Assembly (NCBI GenBank): GCA_943368345.1
Contig: CALRKY020000018.1
Span: 1 to 63,704, forward strand
DNA: 63,704 nucleotides
Reading direction: 5' to 3'
Source of the DNA: JADCGM01 sp943368345
GTDB lineage: Bacteria > Pseudomonadota > Alphaproteobacteria > Sphingomonadales > Sphingomonadaceae
Part shown: one piece after another, positions 59,079 to 63,704 of the stretch
Numbering within the stretch: position 1 is the first letter of the stretch
Layout: each line of letters opens with the position of its first letter
The notes under the pieces: generated by a model
What the model saw: the letters and a program-made list of their open reading frames with translations, nothing else
What the model was told of the DNA's origin: nothing
Databases searched by the model: none
Position numbers and translations under genes: made by a program

Positions 59079-59791
59079 TACGGTGTGACCTTTGCGACGG
59101 CCTTGGCAGCCGGCTTGTTCAGGGGATCATATCCAAGTGACGATGCCATCTGCGCCGTCCGGGCCCGGATTGACGGAGGCACCGTTTCCTCCTTCGCAAT
59201 GGCGGCGAACAACGGCCCGGCCAGTGTCGGCTTGCCGTCGCGGAGATAGGAAATCGCCAGCAGTTCACCGGCAGTGCCGTACCAGGCACTGCCCGGGGCG
59301 GCGAGTGGACGCAGGGTTGCCGCCATCTGCGTCGGCGGCACGGTGTCAAATTGCAGGATCGCCTTCCGGATCGTCGCCAGATCGCGGAAGGGTTGCGCAA
59401 CGCCGGAGTCGTCAGCAATTACGCCATAGAGTTTAACCGCCGTTTCGGTATCGGCGTTCTTCGCCGCAATCGCTGCCTGTGCCAGTTGCGCGACCGTCGC
59501 ATAGCCATCGTTGGACGAGTCAGCGAGCGCGAGCAGGTCAGCCTTCGCCGCATCCGGGTTTCCGGCATCGACATGACCGAGCGCGGCCACCAGTTTTTCA
59601 CCGGCCAAACCCGCCGCCTCGCCCTGACTTTCGCGCCAGTACAGGGTTCCGGCCAGCGCGACCAGAAACAGACCCACGGCTATCAGAGTCCAGCGTCCAT
59701 AACGCCGCCAGAGTTGCGATAGCTGATCGCGGCGAACTTCCTCATCAACCTCGCGGATAAAGGCATCGTCGGTAACAGGCGGCAGGGCCAA
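59078..59791 (-). CDS. tetratricopeptide protein, YfgM-like
   Basis: The 237-residue protein has a cytoplasmic N-terminus, a membrane helix near 33-52 (WTLIAVGLFLVALAGTLYW) and a periplasmic TPR-like domain with LADSSNDGYATVAQLAQAAIAA. This is the architecture of YfgM, an ancillary SecYEG/PpiD factor that neighbours bamB. The start is TTG at 59791, supported by an excellent ribosome site (AGGAGA six bases upstream) and the family-like MALPPVTDDAFIREVDEEVRRDQL. Its stop overlaps the bamB ATG by one base. Confidence 0.87.
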   Translation of the reverse strand: MALPPVTDDAFIREVDEEVRRDQLSQLWRRYGRWTLIAVGLFLVALAGTLYWRESQGEAAGLAGEKLVAALGHVDAGNPDAAKADLLALADSSNDGYATVAQLAQAAIAAKNADTETAVKLYGVIADDSGVAQPFRDLATIRKAILQFDTVPPTQMAATLRPLAAPGSAWYGTAGELLAISYLRDGKPTLAGPLFAAIAKEETVPPSIRARTAQMASSLGYDPLNKPAAKAVAKVTP

Positions 59792-59877
59792 GTCAGTCTC
59801 CTGAGGAAATTCGAACGGCGCGGACCTTAGCGATGCACCCGCGCACGCGCAAAGCCTGTTGTGACACCGATGATGAA

Positions 59878-60738
59878 CTAGGGCTTTACACCATAAAGCT
59901 GATCCGCCGTTGGAAACGCCCTCGCCCGCACCTCATCGGCATAAGCCTTGGCGGCGATATCGATACGGGCAGCAAGATCATCAAATTTTTTCACAAACCG
60001 CGGGGTCCGGTCAAACATGCCGAGCATGTCGTCAATCACCAGCACCTGCCCGTCACATTCCGCCGAAGCCCCGATACCGATGGTCAGGCACCCGACCGCT
60101 GCGTTGATGGCTTTGGCCAGCGGCTCCACCACCCCTTCGACAACGATGGCAAAGGCGCCCGCCTCACCGATTGCCGTGGCATCATCGACGATTTTGGTAA
60201 ACTCCGCATTGGTCTTGCCGCGCGCTGCATAGCCGCCGAGCATGTTCACCGCCTGCGGGGTCAGGCCGACATGACCGATAACCGGAATGCCGCGTTCAAC
60301 CAGAAACCGCACGGTTGGTGCCATCACCGCACCACCTTCGAGTTTCACCCCGGCGGCGCCAGTTTCCTGCATCACCCGAGACGCGGCCCGAAATGCCACT
60401 TCCGGGCTTTCCTCATAACTGCCAAATGGCATGTCGACGATGACCACTGACCGGTACGATCCGCGCACAACCGCCGCGCCGTGTGCGCACATCATGTCGA
60501 GCGACACCCGGACCGTGGTATCCAACCCGTAAATCACCTGGCCCAGCGAATCGCCGACCAGCAGGATATCGCAGTGCGGATCAAGCAGTTGCGCCATTCG
60601 CGCGGTATAGGCGGTCAGCATCACGACCGGCTCCCCGCCCTTGCGGCTGGCAATCGCCGGGACCGTCAGGCGGCGAACCGGCTCCGGCACCGGATGAGCG
60701 CGGGAGGTTGCGGTATCGAGTGTGAAGGTGGTGGACAT
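59878..60738 (-). CDS. panB: 3-methyl-2-oxobutanoate hydroxymethyltransferase
   Basis: PanB transfers a hydroxymethyl group from methylene-tetrahydrofolate to alpha-ketoisovalerate in pantothenate synthesis. PVVMLTAYTARMAQLLDPHCDILLVGDSLG contains a magnesium aspartate. VKLEGGAVM and RGIPVIGHVGLTPQAVNMLGG carry other ligands, and FAIVVEGVVEPLAKAI includes the catalytic glutamate. ATG at 60738 gives 286 residues. It starts nine bases after the vapC stop and may be read from that operon as well. panC is not in the window. Confidence 0.94.
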   Translation of the reverse strand: MSTTFTLDTATSRAHPVPEPVRRLTVPAIASRKGGEPVVMLTAYTARMAQLLDPHCDILLVGDSLGQVIYGLDTTVRVSLDMMCAHGAAVVRGSYRSVVIVDMPFGSYEESPEVAFRAASRVMQETGAAGVKLEGGAVMAPTVRFLVERGIPVIGHVGLTPQAVNMLGGYAARGKTNAEFTKIVDDATAIGEAGAFAIVVEGVVEPLAKAINAAVGCLTIGIGASAECDGQVLVIDDMLGMFDRTPRFVKKFDDLAARIDIAAKAYADEVRARAFPTADQLYGVKP

Positions 60739-60747
60739 GAATTTCAC

Positions 60748-61113
60748 TTACCAGAATGTCGGGACCGGGTAATTCCGAAGATAGCGGTCGTTCGTAACCA
60801 GCGTCATTCCCTCATGGAGTGCCTGCGCCACCAGCAATCGGTCGAAAGGGTCGCGGTGAATCATCGGCAGGCCAAGCAGCCGGAGGTGAACGCCAATGGC
60901 AACCGGCAACGGTGTAAAGTCTGCCGCCTCGACAACATCAGCGACACTGATCAACATTGGAATATTTCGCGCGTTGGCCTTGATCGCCAATTCGATGCCG
61001 GACACCTCACTGACATAGACATCTGCGTCCCCCATTCGGTTGCGCAAACGCTCGGATATCCGCCATGGCTCATGCACAAACCAGACCAGCGCATGAGTAT
61101 CAAGGAGCAGCAT
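60748..61113 (-). CDS. PIN-domain toxin (VapC-like)
   Basis: This 121-residue PIN domain has the acidic active-site residues Asp5 (LLLDTHALVWF), Glu41 (SGIELAIK), Asp88 and Asp91 (HRDPFDRLLVAQA) and Asp109 (TNDRYL). VapC-like toxins cut tRNA or rRNA. It belongs to the subgroup usually paired with Phd/YefM antitoxins rather than VapB. The start overlaps the antitoxin gene by 14 bases, which couples translation. No degraded residue is evident. Confidence 0.9.
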   Translation of the reverse strand: MLLLDTHALVWFVHEPWRISERLRNRMGDADVYVSEVSGIELAIKANARNIPMLISVADVVEAADFTPLPVAIGVHLRLLGLPMIHRDPFDRLLVAQALHEGMTLVTNDRYLRNYPVPTFW

Positions 61114-61399
61114 CGGTCCCTGCTGACAGGATTGGTGCGTTATACCAGAGCGCCAGATCCGCTTCGTCGAGCGGTGCCAGTCCGGCTTCGATCATTTCTG
61201 GCGTCACAGACCCTTGGCACATACCAAGTGCTGCAAAGCGCTTCTCGCGTCGTGACGTGCGCAAAGGCATTTCAACCGGCTGCAATTTCACAACCGGCCT
61301 TCCGGCCCGGGCCAATATCACCTCCTCGCCGCGTTCGGTTGCGGCGACGAGTTCGCTGAGGCGGGTTTTTGCCTCCCCTATGTTCATCTGGATGGCCAT
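61100..61399 (-). CDS. Phd/YefM-family antitoxin
   Basis: The 99-residue antitoxin begins MNIGEAKTRLSELVAATERGEEVILARAGRPVVKL (from residue 5), the DNA-binding fold of the Phd/YefM family. The C-terminal half is the probable toxin-binding part. It lies directly upstream of the PIN toxin and overlaps it. The start codon lies at the edge of a perfect inverted repeat that should be its operator. Phd paired with a PIN toxin is common in alphaproteobacteria. Confidence 0.88.
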   Translation of the reverse strand: MAIQMNIGEAKTRLSELVAATERGEEVILARAGRPVVKLQPVEMPLRTSRREKRFAALGMCQGSVTPEMIEAGLAPLDEADLALWYNAPILSAGTDAAP

Positions 61400-61429
61400 C
61401 GCTTGGCCAAGCTAGGTTGGCCAAGCGAT
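61398..61429. promoter_or_regulatory. operator-like double palindrome at the antitoxin start
   Basis: ATCGCTTGGCCAA (61398-61410) and its exact complement TTGGCCAAGCGAT (61417-61429) form a perfect 13-bp inverted repeat with six bases between. Each arm contains TTGGCCAA, itself a palindrome, and the left one lies within GCTTGGCCAAGC, a perfect 12-bp palindrome. The sites are centred 14 bases apart and reach the antitoxin start codon. This is the layout expected for dimeric Phd antitoxin binding to two adjacent sites. Confidence 0.75.
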
Positions 61430-61433
61430 CAAG

Positions 61434-61868
61434 TCAACGGGTCCACCCCCGGTGGCCCGCCAATCCGCTGAACCAGATGAGCAGCGCCCCGAACCCCCAG
61501 ATCATCACCGGCAACACCAGCGCCGACGGTCCATCAACCTCCAGAATCCGGGTCGTCGCCAGCGAATAGCTGAACTGAATGACCGCCGCGATCAGCGAAA
61601 CCACATATAAAGGCCGCGCCCAGGCCCGTCGCAACAGCAAGCCGATGGCCCCACCAAGGCAGGTCCACACGGCAATGGCATAGGTACCGACCAACCAGGC
61701 CGGATAGGAAGCCCAGGCCTCCGCCTGCACCGGCGGCAATTTCGCCAAATCGGCCTCAGTCATCATCACGCCCGCGACATAGCCCCAGCAGGCAATAGCG
61801 CCCCAAATCAGGGCGACGCCCGCCACGGCCCAATACCAGCCCGGCACCCGATTCATGTTGTCCGTCAT
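61434..61868 (-). CDS. hypothetical membrane protein
   Basis: The 144-residue protein has four hydrophobic helices: GWYWAVAGVALIWGAIACWGYV, AWLVGTYAIAVWTCLGGAIG, PLYVVSLIAAVIQFSYSL and ALVLPVMIWGFGALLIWF. The fold resembles small uncharacterised sphingomonad membrane proteins, with a conserved MMTEADLAKLPPVQAEAW loop between helices 1 and 2. ATG at 61868 follows GGGGAGGTGACA, a good ribosome site. The stop is five bases from the TA operator, so it may be influenced by that promoter region. Confidence 0.75.
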   Translation of the reverse strand: MTDNMNRVPGWYWAVAGVALIWGAIACWGYVAGVMMTEADLAKLPPVQAEAWASYPAWLVGTYAIAVWTCLGGAIGLLLRRAWARPLYVVSLIAAVIQFSYSLATTRILEVDGPSALVLPVMIWGFGALLIWFSGLAGHRGWTR

Positions 61869-61891
61869 TGTCACCTCCCCCGAGAAGAGAG

Positions 61892-61944
61892 CCATGCTGC
61901 GCCTGATCCCGGATTTTGGCAATCATCCTGACTGCGCAGCATGG
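61892..61944. repeat. spaced 11-bp inverted repeat
   Basis: CCATGCTGCGC (61892-61902) and GCGCAGCATGG (61934-61944) are exact complements, 31 bases apart, in the 92-bp space between the EVE-domain gene and the membrane-protein gene. It could form a long hairpin that ends the upstream transcript or shapes the leader of the membrane gene. No T-tract follows, so I do not call it a terminator. Confidence 0.5.
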
Positions 61945-61960
61945 TGAAGCCGCCGGAGCG

Positions 61961-62362
61961 TCAGAGGCCGGTGATCACGTCCCATTCGGCGTCACTGACC
62001 GGGGACACCGACAGGCGCGACTGGCGCAGCATCATCATGCCGGACAGGCGTGCATCCGCCCTCATCGCCGCCAGCGATACCGGTCGCGCCAGTGCACGCA
62101 CGGCTTTCACCGACACCGCCACAAACCGACCAGTCGCATCCTTGGGGTCCGGAAACGCCTCCCCGCACACCTCGGCAATCCCGACGGCCTCGGCACCGGG
62201 CCCGGAATGATAGAAAAGCAGCGCGTCCCCCATCCGCATTGCCCGCAGGAAATTCGCTGCCTGCGCGTTGCGGACGCCGTCCCAAACCGCTTCGCCCTCC
62301 CGGACAAGATCATCCCAGGAATAGGTTCCCGGCTCCGACTTGATCAGCCAGCGACCGCTCAC
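61961..62362 (-). CDS. EVE domain-containing protein
   Basis: The 133-residue protein is a single EVE domain (PUA-like fold). Blocks: WLIKSEPGTYSWDDLVREGEAVWDGVRNAQAANFLRAM, MGDALLFYHSGP and VGIAEVCGEAFPDP. EVE domains bind modified bases, and the stand-alone form is common in proteobacteria, with an unknown target. The start GTG overlaps the nitronate monooxygenase stop as GTGA, so both are cotranscribed. A link between the two is not evident. Confidence 0.92.
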   Translation of the reverse strand: MSGRWLIKSEPGTYSWDDLVREGEAVWDGVRNAQAANFLRAMRMGDALLFYHSGPGAEAVGIAEVCGEAFPDPKDATGRFVAVSVKAVRALARPVSLAAMRADARLSGMMMLRQSRLSVSPVSDAEWDVITGL

Positions 62363-63336
62363 GCAGCGGCGAATCCGGCCAGCCGCTGCCGGATCAGGCC
62401 ATCAGCCTCCGCCATGATCCGGTCGATCAACTCCTTGCAGGTCGGAATGTCATGGATCAGACCGGCAACCATCCCGCAGGACCAGGCCCCGGCGTCCATA
62501 TCGCCCTCCATCATGATCCGGGGATAAACGCCCGCCACCTCGGCGATGATATCCTGGAAGGTCAGATTGGCCCCGAGCGCCTTTTCCTTCTCGATCAATC
62601 GTTCCACCGCCGGATTGGTCAGCACCCGTTCGGTATTGCGCAGCGACCGCATCACCAGTCGGGTATCAAGTTCCGACGCCGCCACAATCGCCTGCTTCAC
62701 ATTTTCATGCACCGGCGCTTCCTTGGTGGCGATGAAGCGGGTGCCCATGTTCATGCCGTCTGCGCCGAGTGCCAGCGCCGCGACCAGCGACCGGCCGTCG
62801 GCCATGCCGCCTGAGGCCACGAACGGAATTTTCAACTCATCGGCGGCGCGAGGAAGCAGGATGAAATTCGGGATATCATCCTCCCCCGGATGCCCGCCGC
62901 ATTCAAAGCCATCGACACTGACCGCATCGCAGCCAATCGCCTCAGCCTTCAGGGAATGGCGGACCGAGGTGCATTTGTGGATGACCTTGATCCCGGCCTC
63001 CTTCAGCGCAGGCAGCCATTTCACCGGATTGTTGCCAGCGGTCTCGACCGCCTTCACCCCGCCATCGATGATCGCCTTCACATAACCAGGATAATCGGGC
63101 GCGGTGACGACGGGCAAAAAGGTCAAATTCACCCCGAACGGCTTGTCGGTCATGTCGCGACATTTGGCGATTTCCTTCGCCAGATCGTCAGGCGTCCGCT
63201 GGGTGAGCCCGGTAATAATCCCAAGCCCCCCCGCATTCGACACAGCGGCGGCCAACTCCGCAAAGCCGACGAAATGCATGCCGCCCTGAATGATTGGGTG
63301 CTCAATGCCGAACATTTCGGTGATGCGCGTCTTCAT
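62359..63336 (-). CDS. nitronate monooxygenase / 2-nitropropane dioxygenase family
   Basis: The 325-residue flavoprotein has the TIM-barrel features of the family: FGIEHPIIQGGMHFVG at the N-terminus, AVSNAGGLGIITGL, VDGFECGGHPGEDDIP and VASGGMADGRSLVAALALGADGMNMGTRF. These bind FMN and the substrate. Members oxidise nitronates or act in other flavin-dependent reactions, and the physiological substrate is uncertain. ATG at 63336 has AGGA eight bases upstream. The upstream 42-codon extension lacks support. Confidence 0.88.
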   Translation of the reverse strand: MKTRITEMFGIEHPIIQGGMHFVGFAELAAAVSNAGGLGIITGLTQRTPDDLAKEIAKCRDMTDKPFGVNLTFLPVVTAPDYPGYVKAIIDGGVKAVETAGNNPVKWLPALKEAGIKVIHKCTSVRHSLKAEAIGCDAVSVDGFECGGHPGEDDIPNFILLPRAADELKIPFVASGGMADGRSLVAALALGADGMNMGTRFIATKEAPVHENVKQAIVAASELDTRLVMRSLRNTERVLTNPAVERLIEKEKALGANLTFQDIIAEVAGVYPRIMMEGDMDAGAWSCGMVAGLIHDIPTCKELIDRIMAEADGLIRQRLAGFAAA

Positions 63337-63694
63337 GGGTGATCCTGTCCGGCCTAAATGAAGCGTGACCATAGCGCGCCACACACAACCTGCCGCCTGA
63401 AAACTTCGACAGGTGAGCCAGGCCGCAGACTCATAAAGCTGCCATTCCGCTTCCGACTCCATTGCGGACGTTCAGCGACGATTGGTGATATCCCGAAACC
63501 GGTCGTTCAAATGATTGGCCTTCTGACGGCAACGCGCCTTCATCTCGGTCGTTAGGGCTCCGCCGCCCTTGCCCTAAAAGCGGACATCAAACGAGACCGG
63601 GAATCGATCTTGCCCGGGATCGTGATCTGGTTTGACCGCTGGACCGGGCCGTGATGCAACGTCATATCAGGAGCGATCCAGTAGGAGCCAAGAT
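63337..63694. other. gene-free stretch before the right edge
   Basis: No protein-coding frame in these 358 bases is supported by a ribosome site, family match or length. Two structures are visible: TTAGGGC (63552-63558) with its complement GCCCTAA (63571-63577) around a 12-base loop, and the stronger repeat at 63658-63702 described separately. The region must contain the promoters of nitronate monooxygenase (leftward) and of the gene that starts at the edge (rightward). I saw no clear -35/-10 pair. Confidence 0.5.
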
Positions 63695-63702
63695 ATGACG
63701 TT
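63658..63702 (+). promoter_or_regulatory. inverted repeat enclosing ribosome site and start codon
   Basis: AACGTCATATC (63658-63668) and GATATGACGTT (63692-63702) are exact complements, 11 bp, with 23 bases between them. The right arm contains the ATG of the gene at the edge, and the loop carries two AGGAG sequences. In RNA the stem would hide the start codon while leaving the ribosome site exposed, so it could act as a translational control element. In DNA it could be an operator. Confidence 0.55.
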
Positions 63703-63704
63703 TT
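63695..63704 (+). CDS. start of a gene running off the window
   Basis: ATG at 63695 lies seven bases after AGGAG, a good ribosome site, and only three codons (Met-Thr-Phe) fall inside the window. Nothing can be said of the product. The call rests on the ribosome site and on the inverted repeat that frames the start codon. Confidence 0.35.

Noticed and set aside
63358..63555. 65-codon frame in the right-hand gene-free stretch
   Set aside because: No ribosome site, no hydrophobic or domain pattern, and no family resemblance.
63337..63704. Possible terminal inverted repeats of a mobile element at the right edge
   Set aside because: The 11-bp arms are only 23 bases apart and flank a ribosome site and ATG, so they cannot be the ends of a mobile element.
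1..63704. CRISPR arrays, tRNA or rRNA genes
   Set aside because: No regularly spaced repeats and no cloverleaf with a CCA end or TTCGA loop were seen in the gaps. A covariance-model search would be needed to exclude a small RNA.

Overview
The window is 63.7 kb of a dense, fairly GC-rich chromosome. Gene content and order point to an alphaproteobacterium, most likely of the order Sphingomonadales: the run argS - SPOR gene - nagZ - scpA - scpB - tatA - tatB - tatC, a complete dcw cell-wall cluster whose genes overlap by four bases, a tandem glycine riboswitch in front of gcvT, and bamB paired with a YfgM-like gene. I cannot place the genus from sequence reading alone. Most of the window is conserved core genome. 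No rRNA, tRNA or CRISPR array was recognised by eye.

Region by region. Bases 1-148 hold the end of an IS5-family transposase. Bases 181-7340 hold msrA, a secreted glycerophosphodiesterase, and a glycine cleavage operon (gcvT, gcvH, a methyltransferase gene, gcvPA, gcvPB) behind a two-aptamer glycine riboswitch. Bases 7339-12307 hold a lipoprotein gene, then ispH-thrB-rnhA, a NupC-type transporter and a CDP-alcohol phosphatidyltransferase. Bases 12314-20217 form a leftward block: argS, SPOR protein, nagZ, scpAB, tatABC, then a succinate-semialdehyde dehydrogenase gene. Bases 20251-24654 hold DUF2239 and GIY-YIG genes facing apart across repeated sequence elements, a dNTPase, a TPR/SPOR protein and an alpha-methylacyl-CoA racemase.

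Bases 24780-42719 are the dcw cluster read leftward: mraZ, rsmH, ftsL, ftsI, murE, murF, mraY, murD, ftsW, murG, murC, murB, ddl, ftsQ, ftsA, ftsZ. It has a plausible promoter before mraZ and a hairpin after ftsZ. It encodes cytoplasmic precursor synthesis, lipid carrier steps, septal transglycosylase/transpeptidase and the divisome core, and near-universal stop/start overlaps suggest translational coupling throughout.

Bases 42914-63704 are more mixed. They contain two small membrane genes in one frame separated by a single TGA, cysK, a flavin reductase/peptide-binding lipoprotein/thiolase operon, and a fatty-acid-hydroxylase-family gene with a divergent LysR regulator. Next come a phosphonate-type ABC transporter whose binding protein and permease are one polypeptide (PhnD-PhnE fusion), an RluE-type pseudouridine synthase, and a DUF1778/GNAT toxin-antitoxin pair. 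The rest is a RoxA-like ribosomal oxygenase, a DsbA-like protein lacking the second active-site cysteine, bamB with a YfgM-like gene, panB, a Phd/PIN toxin-antitoxin pair with striking operator palindromes, an EVE-domain protein and a nitronate monooxygenase. At the right edge a perfect 11-bp inverted repeat encloses the start codon of a gene that runs out of the window.

The observations most worth following are the PhnD-PhnE fusion with Pho-box-like repeats upstream, the methyltransferase gene inside the riboswitch-controlled glycine cleavage operon, the in-frame TGA pair near 43440, the repeats between DUF2239 and GIY-YIG, and the start-codon hairpin at the right edge.
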